From Acidobacteriaceae bacterium (GTDB lineage Bacteria; Acidobacteriota; Terriglobia; Terriglobales; SbA1), in the NCBI GenBank assembly GCA_019237515.1, contig JAFAGX010000006.1:1-6473 (forward strand): DNA of 6,473 nt, in the 5' to 3' direction. Below, one piece after another: positions 1-6,237 of the stretch. The notes beneath the pieces were generated by a model that worked only from the letters and a program-made list of their open reading frames with translations, was not told where the DNA came from and did not search any database. Numbering within the stretch: the first letter of the stretch is position 1; every line of letters begins with the position of its first letter. The position numbers and the translations under genes are program-made.

Positions 1-1985
1 GCTGGCGGCAAATTTTGCGGAACTGCCTTCTCAAAGTCCAAACTGAGGACGGTTTTTCTGACAGAATACGGCTTGACTGCCTCCCGACAGAGCTCTTCGG
101 CTAATTCGCCTTTGCCAATCACGACAACTTCACTTTTGGGCTCCGACAGGAGCACCCCCGCTATTCCATACGTGGCCGCGAATAACCCGTACTGACCCGC
201 GACTGCGGCCACAAGCTCGAGCGTGCGCTCGGCTTTTTGCTGATAGGTCTGCTCATTGGTGTACGCATAGAGGCGCAGCAGAGCGATCGCTGCCACTGGA
301 TTCCCGGCGGGAGTGGGAGAGTCCTGAAACGGCTTGCGGGGAGCGCCAAGGACGCCAAGGTCCTTGCCTTCGGACCTACGCGGAGTGTCCAGGAAACCGC
401 CGTCGATGGGATCGAAGAACAGTTCCAACATTGTGTTGGCGATCTCGTGGGCGAACTGGAAGTAGCTCAAGTCCGCCGTAGATTCGTAGGCATCGAGACA
501 AGCCACAACCGTGAACGCGTAATCGTCCAAAACGCCGGGAAGTTCGCGATGCTCCGCTGTTTCATCGGAATAAGCCACGACATGCCGCAATCCTCTACCG
601 TTGCGGGCCTCGGCGAGAATGCGATCCAGCGAGCGCAAAGCGAAATGCCGGGCTGATTCCAAGTGCAGCACTTTTGCCGCCTCCAGATACGCCGAGATGC
701 ACAGCGCATTCCAACCCGTGTAAACCGTCTTATCGACGTACGGCGTTGGGCGCTTCAGGCGGGCGGCATACATCTTCCGCTTCGCGGATTGCAGCAAGGA
801 CCGAACTTGTTCGGGTGGAAGGTTCACGCGTCGGGCAATCTCCTCGACCGACGCCCGCACGAAGAGGACATTTTTTGCTGGATTGTGGTGCATCTCTCCG
901 ATTTCGTTGATGTCGTAATGCAGACAGGCGACCTGAGCTTCTTCATCCGTGAGAACCTCGCGCGCTTCTTGCACGGTCCACGTGAAATAGTCACCATCGT
1001 CGTCCATGGAGTAATCCGCATCCTGGGAGGCATAAAACCCGCCATGATCACGATCGCTGAGCCATTCATCGATCCACCGGATGATATCGCGGGCCACCTC
1101 GGCGAAGAAGTCTGAACCGGTCGCCTGATAGGCGTGAACATAATTCTTCAGCAACTCGGAGTTGTCATAAGACATTTTCTCGAAATGCGGCACAACCCAG
1201 CGTTCGTCGACGGAATAGCGGTGGAATCCACCCGCGAGCTGATCGTAAACACCACCGCGAGCCATATTCTCCAGAGTTGTAACGAAAACTTGGCGAAGCT
1301 GATCGTCGCCTGAATGGACATACTGCTCGATCACTAAGTCAATCGCTGAAGGGTGAGGAAACTTCGGCGCGCTGCCGAAGCCGCCATGATCAGGATCAAA
1401 CATTTTCATGGCGGAATTCACGATGACTTTCACGACAGTTGGAGAGAACGTCCCGCTTTTACCGGACAGCGACTCGGCGTTTGAGATCGCGCTTTCCACC
1501 AATTTGGCTTGCTCTACAACGTCACCATGCTTGTCGCGGTATGCATCGGAGATCGCCAGCAACACCCGCTTGAAACTGGGGCGGCCGTAGTGATCGTCAG
1601 GAGGAAAATATGTGCCTCCGTAGAAAGGCTTGCCGTCGGGAGTGAGGAATGCGGTGAGTGGCCATCCGCCTTGACCGCTGATCGAGCTGACCGCTACCTG
1701 ATAACGGCTGTCGATGTCGGGCCGTTCATCTCGATCCACCTTGACGGCGATGAAACGATCATTGACGATTTGCGAGATCTCGGGATTGTCATATGACTCG
1801 CGATCCATGACATGACACCAGTGGCACCACACAGCGCCGATGTCGAGCAGGATAGGCTTGTTCTCACGTTGTGCGGCGGCGAAGGCCTCGTCCCCCCATT
1901 CATGCCAATGAATGGGCTGGTGCATGGCAGAGCGGAGATAGGCAGAGGAAGCTTTGGAAAGAGAATTGAGGGTTTGGGTGGACAT
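1..1985 (-). CDS. DUF255 / YyaL-type thioredoxin-domain protein, C-terminus cut by window edge
   Basis: The reading frame is open from the ATG at 1985 to the left edge (661 codons plus two bases), so only the last few tens of residues should be missing; relatives are usually about 680-700 aa. Seen in sequence: an N-terminal lead-in (SAYLRSAMHQPIHWHEWG, residues about 14-31) that matches the family opening SPYLLQHAxNPVxW and supports this start; a thioredoxin-like active site WCHWCHVM with Cys54 and Cys57; GQGGWPL (104-110) and GGTYFPP (123-129); then an alpha/alpha-toroid region with GGFGSAPKFPHP (201-212), GGVYDQLAGGFHRYSVDERW (244-263), HFEKMSYDN and GGFYASQDADY (315-325). No signal peptide is evident, so it is probably cytoplasmic. 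The family (COG1331, relatives of B. subtilis YyaL and animal SPATA20) has no firmly established reaction. The C-terminal fold resembles six-hairpin glycosidases and N-acylglucosamine epimerases, but no sugar activity can be claimed. It lies about 40 bases downstream of the M20 gene on the same strand, probably in one operon. No Shine-Dalgarno site is visible. Confidence 0.95.
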   Translation of the reverse strand, partial: MSTQTLNSLSKASSAYLRSAMHQPIHWHEWGDEAFAAAQRENKPILLDIGAVWCHWCHVMDRESYDNPEISQIVNDRFIAVKVDRDERPDIDSRYQVAVSSISGQGGWPLTAFLTPDGKPFYGGTYFPPDDHYGRPSFKRVLLAISDAYRDKHGDVVEQAKLVESAISNAESLSGKSGTFSPTVVKVIVNSAMKMFDPDHGGFGSAPKFPHPSAIDLVIEQYVHSGDDQLRQVFVTTLENMARGGVYDQLAGGFHRYSVDERWVVPHFEKMSYDNSELLKNYVHAYQATGSDFFAEVARDIIRWIDEWLSDRDHGGFYASQDADYSMDDDGDYFTWTVQEAREVLTDEEAQVACLHYDINEIGEMHHNPAKNVLFVRASVEEIARRVNLPPEQVRSLLQSAKRKMYAARLKRPTPYVDKTVYTGWNALCISAYLEAAKVLHLESARHFALRSLDRILAEARNGRGLRHVVAYSDETAEHRELPGVLDDYAFTVVACLDAYESTADLSYFQFAHEIANTMLELFFDPIDGGFLDTPRRSEGKDLGVLGAPRKPFQDSPTPAGNPVAAIALLRLYAYTNEQTYQQKAERTLELVAAVAGQYGLFAATYGIAGVLLSEPKSEVVVIGKGELAEELCREAVKPYSVRKTVLSLDFEKAVPQNLPP

Positions 1986-2027
1986 AAGTCAAGTGTATCG
2001 CGCCGGGCTCGACGCGTTCTCTTGAAC

Positions 2028-3026
2028 TTAAGATTTCGAAAGGTCCCGCGCGATCCGGCAGTAGAGATCAATTGCCTGATGCAGCTGTTCTTTCTCCACG
2101 TACTCACCCTGCGTATGCGCAACGTGAATTGACCCTGGACCGATGAGCAGCGGCGTACCCCAATTACCGAGCCAAGGGATGTCGGTGGTGAAGGCCGCCG
2201 TCATGGTAGTTAGCCCGTCCAGCTTATGCAGACGAACAAAAGGAATTTCCAGGACGAATTCCGCGCGAGCCACACCCGAAATGGTTCGTTCAATTTCACT
2301 TCGAAGCTGCTCGGCCGGACCGACAAGACGATACAAAAGCTGAGCGCGGGCATGATCCGCAATGACATTTGGGGCCCGGCCTCCGTCAATGACACCGATG
2401 TTAAAAGTGCATGGGCCGATTTCAGGGTCGCAAGGCAGCTTCATGGCCCTGAGTCGGCTCACGGCGTCAAGCAACTTGTCGATAGCAGATTCGCCGAGTT
2501 CGGGATAAGCTGAGTGGGCCATTTTTCCGCTGGCGATGATCTCAACACGCAGCGTTCCCTTGGAGGCCGATGCGAGGCGGTTTTCAGTTGGCTCACCGTT
2601 GATCAGGAATTTGCTGCCGAATGCTTGCTCATTGGCGACCTTCGCGCCCAGACTGTCCCGTTCCTCCCCGACCAGAAAAAGCAGACCAACGTAGATTCCT
2701 TCTGCGCGAAGTCGCTCGGCGGCTGCGATTTGCGTTGCAATGATTCCCTTGGCATCGCACGAACCGCGTCCGTAAATTCGGGTCGCATCTTCAGATGATG
2801 GTATGAAGGGCGGCACCGTATCCATGTGGGTGGAGAACACGATTGCCGGTTTTGCTTGCTGCGTGGAAGTCGCCCAAACGTTGCAGCGATCGCCTTCGAC
2901 AGGTATTTTTTTCGCGCGATAGCCCAGACGCGATAGTTCACGGTCAAGGAAATCTCCAACTCGCGCTTCATTGCCGGTAATCGACTCGATATCGACCAAT
3001 TGGCGCGTGAGGGAAACGACGTCCAT
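2028..3026 (-). CDS. M20-family zinc metallopeptidase / deacylase (ArgE/DapE/LysK-like)
   Basis: This is a complete gene of 332 aa from ATG 3026; an in-frame ATG at 3038 would add four residues (MLSA). I prefer 3026 because family similarity begins at MDVVSLTRQLVDIESITGNE. Numbered from ATG 3038, the di-zinc set is complete: His71 and Asp73 in STHMDTVPP, bridging Asp95 in GRGSCDAKG, catalytic Glu125 and ligand Glu126 in VGEERDS, Glu149 in NGEPTEN and His308 in AHTQGEY. His175 in GKMAHSAYPE is the lid-domain histidine (about residues 160-270) that contributes across the dimer in this family. Members hydrolyse N-acyl amino acids or small peptides in the cytoplasm. The short length and the GEPTEN and HTQGEYV motifs resemble ArgE/LysK-type deacetylases, but no biosynthetic neighbours are present to fix the substrate, so I give no gene name. 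It heads a probable two-gene minus-strand operon and faces the divergent hydrolase gene. Confidence 0.93.
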   Translation of the reverse strand: MDVVSLTRQLVDIESITGNEARVGDFLDRELSRLGYRAKKIPVEGDRCNVWATSTQQAKPAIVFSTHMDTVPPFIPSSEDATRIYGRGSCDAKGIIATQIAAAERLRAEGIYVGLLFLVGEERDSLGAKVANEQAFGSKFLINGEPTENRLASASKGTLRVEIIASGKMAHSAYPELGESAIDKLLDAVSRLRAMKLPCDPEIGPCTFNIGVIDGGRAPNVIADHARAQLLYRLVGPAEQLRSEIERTISGVARAEFVLEIPFVRLHKLDGLTTMTAAFTTDIPWLGNWGTPLLIGPGSIHVAHTQGEYVEKEQLHQAIDLYCRIARDLSKS

Positions 3027-3124
3027 GGCGGACAGCATAACTCACTGAGGACTCGATCAGTAACATTCATCGTCGAGTTAGCTTCCGTTTGCACAGCAGT
3101 CTAGAAAGTTTGTTACTGTGTCGT
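3027..3124. promoter_or_regulatory. Divergent intergenic control region between M20 gene and alpha/beta-hydrolase
   Basis: About 90-100 bases separate the two divergent starts, so both promoters must lie here or overlap the genes. On the plus strand TACTGT (3114-3119) is a TANNNT -10-like hexamer ending five bases before GTG 3125, with a weak -35 (TGCACA, 3090-3095, spacer 18). On the minus strand TATGCT (3039 down to 3034) lies seven bases before ATG 3026. An 8-base inverted repeat (CAGTAACA at 3058-3065, TGTTACTG at 3111-3118) spans the region and could hold operator half-sites. All assignments are by eye and the -35 matches are poor. Confidence 0.4.
3058..3118. repeat. 8-bp inverted repeat, CAGTAACA ... 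TGTTACTG
   Basis: CAGTAACA at 3058-3065 and its exact reverse complement TGTTACTG at 3111-3118 are separated by 45 bases. Each strand therefore reads TGTTACTG towards its own gene start. The right copy overlaps the putative -10 of the hydrolase gene, and the left copy falls near the -35 position for the minus-strand TATGCT. The arms do not extend beyond eight bases, so chance remains possible. Confidence 0.4.
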
Positions 3125-3787
3125 GTGGGCCAGAATTCCACGATCCGTTCACTGTTCATCGAGGGTCCGGCGGGACGACTCGAGGCATTGGTCAACCAGG
3201 GCAACGAGACCGCCAGCCACGCAGCTTTAGTGTGTCACCCTCACCCGCTGTATGGCGGGACGCTGCACAACAAAGTTGTTTTTCACGCCATGAAAGCCCT
3301 GCACAGCTTCGGGTTTCCCGTTCTGCGTTTCAATTTTCGCGGAACAGGGCTAAGCGAGGGTGATCACGATAACGGGTTTGGTGAAGTGGATGATGTGCGG
3401 GCCGCTCTCGATTGGCTGGATCGCGAGTTTCATCTGCCGTTAGTTTTTGCTGGATTTTCATTTGGCGCTGCGGTGGGTTTGCAGGCAGCTTGCGCAGACC
3501 AGCGCGTAAAGGGCGTCATCGGGTTAGGTTTGCCCGTGGTTCCTGCGGATGAGCCAATTTATGATTTGACCTTCCTGCAGCAGTGTACGAAGCCCAAGCT
3601 ATTCGTGAGCGGTGCTCGTGACCAGTTCGGACCGAAAATGCAACTGGAGCAGTTGCTGGAGTCGGTTTCCGAACCGAAGAAGCTAGTGCTCATTGAAGGT
3701 GGAGATCATTTCTTTGCAGGACGACTGAAAGAGCTGCGAGAAATCATCGAACATTGGGTGCGAGAAACAGTAGTCAGTAGTCAGTAG
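3125..3787 (+). CDS. Small alpha/beta-hydrolase of the COG2945 type
   Basis: This is a complete 220-aa protein from GTG 3125. The frame is open to TTG 3089, giving 232 aa, but there is no early ATG. I prefer GTG 3125 because family similarity begins within about ten residues of it (SLFIEGPAGRLEAL). Numbered from GTG, the catalytic triad is visible: nucleophile Ser112 in the elbow GFSFGA, Asp166 in SGARDQFG and His195 in GGDHFF. CHPHPLYGGTLHNKV near residues 37-51 and the following RFNFRGTGLSEG are the N-terminal signatures of this group of short hydrolases, which lack a cap domain. There is no signal peptide, so it is probably cytoplasmic. Esterase or thioesterase-like activity is plausible, but the substrate is unknown. 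The gene is divergent from the M20 peptidase and 37 bases upstream of the glycerate kinase. Its last residues (VVSSQ) and its stop are encoded by a heptamer tandem repeat, so the C-terminal tail is probably not functionally constrained. Confidence 0.9.
   Translation: MGQNSTIRSLFIEGPAGRLEALVNQGNETASHAALVCHPHPLYGGTLHNKVVFHAMKALHSFGFPVLRFNFRGTGLSEGDHDNGFGEVDDVRAALDWLDREFHLPLVFAGFSFGAAVGLQAACADQRVKGVIGLGLPVVPADEPIYDLTFLQQCTKPKLFVSGARDQFGPKMQLEQLLESVSEPKKLVLIEGGDHFFAGRLKELREIIEHWVRETVVSSQ
3768..3787 (+). repeat. Heptamer tandem repeat CAGTAGT, 2.9 copies, ending at the hydrolase stop codon
   Basis: Two full CAGTAGT units (3768-3774 and 3775-3781) and a six-base partial unit (3782-3787) run without mismatch. 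TAG occurs at 3771, 3778 and 3785, one in each forward frame; the copy at 3785-3787 is the hydrolase stop. The repeat ends 24 bases before the TATAAT of the next gene. Confidence 0.85.
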
Positions 3788-3817
3788 CTGCAACGGATTT
3801 CCGCTCGCTTCTATAAT
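3788..3817 (+). promoter_or_regulatory. Promoter for glycerate kinase with perfect TATAAT -10, possibly leaderless
   Basis: TATAAT at 3812-3817 matches the sigma-70 -10 consensus exactly. The best -35 at usual spacing is weak (CTGCAA, 3788-3793, spacer 18, three of six). Transcription would begin about seven bases after the hexamer, at 3824-3825, which is the ATG itself. The message would then be leaderless if ATG 3825 is the start, or carry a leader of about 39 bases if ATG 3864 is used. No Shine-Dalgarno site precedes 3825. Confidence 0.55.
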
Positions 3818-3824
3818 CCACCGC

Positions 3825-5153
3825 ATGCCAAGTGACGAGGCCAGCGAAGAACCGATCACGCAAATGAAGTCGGTGGCGCGTACAGTGTTCGCGCATGCGC
3901 TGGCCGAATCCAGCATCGCGCGTTCCTTTGGCCGGCAGGTGCACTGCGAGCGCGGCGTGCTGCGCATCCGCGATGACCTCTACGATCTCTCCTCATATCA
4001 GCGGATATTCGTGGTGGCGATTGGTAAAGCCGCACACACCATGGCTCAGGCATTGCAGACCCAGGCCGGCGACCGGTTTGAAGGCATCATCGCCACCTGC
4101 CTCGATCCCGGTCCGCAACTGCGTGGCTTCCGCTATTTCCGTGGCGGGCATCCCACCCCGAACCAGGAATCCATCCGGGCGGCGGAAGCCATACTCAAAT
4201 CGCTAAGCGCTCAGAATGAAGGCTCGCTGATAATTTTTTTGTTGAGCGGCGGCGGATCTTCGATTGTTGAGAGACCGATCGACGAGCGCATTTCGCTGAA
4301 TGATCTCATCGCTACGTACCGGGTGCTGGTCCATTCGGGCGCGCCCATTGCCGAGATGAACGCGATTCGCAAACATTTATCAGCAGTCAAGGGCGGCAGA
4401 CTGGCTCAGGCCGCGTATCCGGCCAGACAAGTTTCCCTTCTCGTTTCCGACGTTCCCGACAATGTTCCAGACGCGGTGGCATCCGGCCCGACGATGCCTG
4501 ATTCCAGCTCAGTTGAAGACTGTTACAGGATCGCAGCCCAGCATGGGATCATCGACCAATTTCCGGAATCGGTTCGGGCCGACTTTCGCACCCACAGCTT
4601 GGAGGAAACGCCCAAGACGGATGATCCCGCATTTCACCACAGCCGCTGGTGGACAGTGTTGTCCAATGCCTCGCTTATCGAAGCGGCCAAAGCCGAGGCG
4701 CAGAAAAACGGGTTCACCGTTGCAGTGGACAACAGCTGTGATGATTGGGACTACGTCCGAGCTGCCGAGTATCTGGTTGATAGATTGCGCGAACTGCGAA
4801 GGAAGGCTGAACGCGTTTGCTTGCTGTCGGGCGGCGAAATCACTGTGAAAGTCACAAATCCCGGTTTGGGTGGCCGAAACCAGCAATTCGCGCTAGCTTG
4901 CGCGTTGAGGATCGCTGGCGAAAACATTTCGGTTCTTAGCGCCGGGAGCGACGGCGTGGATGGAAACAGTCCGGCGGCGGGTGCTATTGCAGATGGCACA
5001 ACGATAGACCGAGCCAAAGCTGCAGGAATGAATCCTCTAGACCATCTCAGCAGATTCGACGCGTATCCTTTTTTTCAAGCCTTGGGCGACTCGATCCTTA
5101 CCGGCCCGACAGGAAATAACCTGAGAGATTTGCGAATCCTGCTTGCCTACTAG
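3825..5153 (+). CDS. Glycerate 2-kinase, GK-II / MOFRL family (DUF4147 + MOFRL)
   Basis: This is a complete 442-aa protein, the usual length for class II glycerate kinases, which convert D-glycerate and ATP to 2-phosphoglycerate in the cytoplasm. The N-terminal DUF4147 domain (about residues 14-250) carries AIGKAA with the conserved Lys68, GGHPTP (108-112), LLSGGGSS (139-146), NAIRKHLSAVKGGRLA (179-194) and SDVPDNVPDAVASGPT (208-223). The C-terminal MOFRL domain (about 330-440) has LSGGEITV (334-341), GLGGRNQQFAL (347-357), SAGSDGVDGNSPAAGA (372-387) and TGPTGNNLRDLRI (426-438). No key motif is missing. ATG 3825 is taken as start because of the TATAAT just before it; in-frame ATG 3864 (MKSVARTVFAHAL) also fits the family N-terminus. 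Glycerate kinases of this family serve glyoxylate, serine or non-phosphorylative sugar-acid breakdown. The reductase at 6238 could supply the glycerate. The 3' end overlaps the convergent hydrolase gene by four bases. Confidence 0.95.
   Translation: MPSDEASEEPITQMKSVARTVFAHALAESSIARSFGRQVHCERGVLRIRDDLYDLSSYQRIFVVAIGKAAHTMAQALQTQAGDRFEGIIATCLDPGPQLRGFRYFRGGHPTPNQESIRAAEAILKSLSAQNEGSLIIFLLSGGGSSIVERPIDERISLNDLIATYRVLVHSGAPIAEMNAIRKHLSAVKGGRLAQAAYPARQVSLLVSDVPDNVPDAVASGPTMPDSSSVEDCYRIAAQHGIIDQFPESVRADFRTHSLEETPKTDDPAFHHSRWWTVLSNASLIEAAKAEAQKNGFTVAVDNSCDDWDYVRAAEYLVDRLRELRRKAERVCLLSGGEITVKVTNPGLGGRNQQFALACALRIAGENISVLSAGSDGVDGNSPAAGAIADGTTIDRAKAAGMNPLDHLSRFDAYPFFQALGDSILTGPTGNNLRDLRILLAY
5150..5153. 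other. Shared palindromic CTAG: stop codons of two convergent genes
   Basis: CTAG reads TAG on both strands. The plus-strand copy (5151-5153) ends the glycerate kinase and the minus-strand copy (5152 down to 5150) ends the metallo-hydrolase. The genes therefore overlap by four bases, and no intrinsic terminator can fit between them. Confidence 0.95.
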
Positions 5154-6043
5154 AAAAACTGCGTAATCCCCTCTTCAAGCACCAAAACGCGGTCTTCGAT
5201 TCCGCGGGCCTTCGCCTCCTGCTCGAGCAGCTGCAAAGGTTCCTCAATTGGTTCATGCGAGAGGCGGAAAGTTCCGTAATGCATGGGCACCATCCATCGC
5301 GCGTTCAAGTCAATAAAAGCGCGGGTAGCATCACCCGGATCGGCATGAACATTGCGAAATTGCGGAGGATTGTAAGCGCCGATTGGGAGTAAGGCCAGCT
5401 CGGGCGCCAAGCGTCGTCCAATTTCGCGAAACCCGGGGAAATAAGCCGTGTCGCCCGCGTGGTAAACCGAATGCCGTCCAGCCCGGAGGACGTATCCGCC
5501 GTAGCCGCGATGCGAATCCTTGAGGATTCGAGCACCCCAATGGCGGGAAGGTACATGCGTGATCGTGAGGTTGCGATGGCGATAGCTGTTCCACCAATCC
5601 AGTTCGACGACATCGCTGAACCCGAGATCAGAAACCAGGTCCAGGACATGCGTCGGGACAACGATGACCGGTGCTTTGTCCCGCCTGCGGGCGTGTTGGG
5701 CAATCGCGCGCAGAGAGGGGCGGTGCAAATGATCAAAGTGGGCGTGGGTCACGAGAACCACATCGATGCCGGGGAGATCGCGAATCTGAACTCCCGGCTT
5801 CCGTATACGCTTCAGGACGAAGAGCCAGCGTGCAAAGTTAGGATCGATGACAACGTTCTGCCCGCCGATTTGCAAGAAAAAACTGGCGTGGCCGATAAAG
5901 GTGACACCCATTTGTCCGTTGCTGACCAGCGTAGGTTTGTGGGTTTCGCCGGTTCGAGGGCTAACGGCGGAGTGCCGAACCAGGCGTCCGAAAGCTCGGG
6001 CGCGCTTGCGAAGAGCAGGATTTTTCAGGCTCGCTTTTAACAT
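5150..6043 (-). CDS. Metallo-beta-lactamase-fold hydrolase, UlaG / NAPE-PLD-like (COG2220)
   Basis: This is a complete gene of 297 aa from ATG 6043; an in-frame TTG at 6082 would give 310 aa. Neither start has a Shine-Dalgarno site. I prefer the ATG as the commoner codon and because the extra 13 residues look featureless. Numbered from TTG 6082, all metal ligands are present: THAHFDHLH (His113, His115, Asp117, His118), His181 in PSRHWGARI, Asp211 in YHAGDTAYF and His268 in PMHYGTF. VTFIGHASFFLQIGG (60-74) followed by VVIDPNF is the usual first beta hairpin of the group. The PSRHWGAR and HAGDTAYFPGF motifs resemble N-acylphosphatidylethanolamine phospholipase D and its bacterial relatives more than antibiotic-hydrolysing lactamases. 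The N-terminus is basic (KNPALRKRARAFGRLVRH) without a clear signal peptide. Phosphodiester or lactone substrates are both possible, and nothing nearby decides. It converges on the glycerate kinase and is divergent from the dehydrogenase. Confidence 0.92.
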   Translation of the reverse strand: MLKASLKNPALRKRARAFGRLVRHSAVSPRTGETHKPTLVSNGQMGVTFIGHASFFLQIGGQNVVIDPNFARWLFVLKRIRKPGVQIRDLPGIDVVLVTHAHFDHLHRPSLRAIAQHARRRDKAPVIVVPTHVLDLVSDLGFSDVVELDWWNSYRHRNLTITHVPSRHWGARILKDSHRGYGGYVLRAGRHSVYHAGDTAYFPGFREIGRRLAPELALLPIGAYNPPQFRNVHADPGDATRAFIDLNARWMVPMHYGTFRLSHEPIEEPLQLLEQEAKARGIEDRVLVLEEGITQFF

Positions 6044-6173
6044 CGGGGGATCGGAAACGTTCGAGCCGACCTTATTCTCCAACCAGCAAAAAACGTTTAC
6101 TGCCCAAGTGCTCAGATGGACAGCAATCAGGTGGAGTTGTCCCTAATTTTAAAGCAAATTGTGGCGGTATTGC

Positions 6174-6202
6174 TTGACCGTCTTGATGCTGTCATTTCTA
6201 AT
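6174..6202 (+). promoter_or_regulatory. Sigma-70-type promoter of the beta-hydroxyacid dehydrogenase gene
   Basis: TTGACC (6174-6179, five of six to TTGACA) and TCTAAT (6197-6202, five of six to TATAAT) are separated by 17 bases, the optimal spacing. Transcription should begin near 6209, giving a leader of about 29 bases that contains the AGGAG site. This is the best promoter in the window. Confidence 0.7.
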
Positions 6203-6227
6203 TCTTGTTTTGAGTTTAATCATCTGC

Positions 6228-6232
6228 AGGAG
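6228..6232 (+). promoter_or_regulatory. Shine-Dalgarno site AGGAG before the dehydrogenase ATG
   Basis: AGGAG lies five bases before ATG 6238 and fixes that start codon. It is the only strong ribosome-binding site in the window; the other five genes lack one. Confidence 0.85.
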
Positions 6233-6237
6233 CAAGT

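Larger units (their letters stand above)
6044..6237. other. Divergent intergenic region between metallo-hydrolase and dehydrogenase
   Basis: This is the longest non-coding stretch in the window if ATG 6043 is the hydrolase start, and it is noticeably AT-richer to the right. Its right half carries the dehydrogenase promoter and ribosome-binding site. On the minus strand, TAAAAT (6151 down to 6146) matches the -10 consensus at five of six, but it has no good -35 and lies far from either hydrolase start. I see no convincing hairpin terminator, small RNA or short gene. Confidence 0.5.

Noticed and set aside
347..366. Perfect 7-bp hairpin CAAGGAC / GTCCTTG with a 6-base loop, plus a 9-base tandem repeat CGCCAAGG
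   Set aside because: It lies inside the DUF255 coding region (GKDLGVLGAP) with no poly-T tract on either side, so it is more likely a by-product of coding sequence than a terminator or regulatory site.
237..1115. Two plus-strand open frames (about 139 and 150 codons) opposite the DUF255 gene
   Set aside because: The minus-strand frame is open across the whole region with clear family motifs. The plus frames have no recognisable product or start signals.
1694..2122. Minus-strand 142-codon frame spanning the junction of the DUF255 and M20 genes
   Set aside because: It overlaps the coding ends of both real genes out of frame, and its arginine- and serine-rich translation matches nothing recognisable.
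3041..3078. Short palindromes CTCACTGAG (3041-3049) and ACTCGA ... TCGAGT (3051-3078) in the divergent region
   Set aside because: The stems are only four and six bases with no run of T, so they are too weak to call an operator or terminator separately.
3895..4886. Several frames of 65-128 codons inside the glycerate kinase on both strands
   Set aside because: All are alternative frames of a continuous, fully conserved 442-aa enzyme.
5069..5075. Seven-T homopolymer inside the glycerate kinase, considered as a frameshift or sequencing error site
   Set aside because: The frame continues correctly through it (YPFFQALGDS) into the conserved TGPTG motif, so there is no sign of a shift.
5459..6040. 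193-codon plus-strand open frame opposite the metallo-hydrolase
   Set aside because: It is antisense to a gene with a complete metal-binding motif set, shows no recognisable domain and has low-complexity composition typical of a shadow frame.
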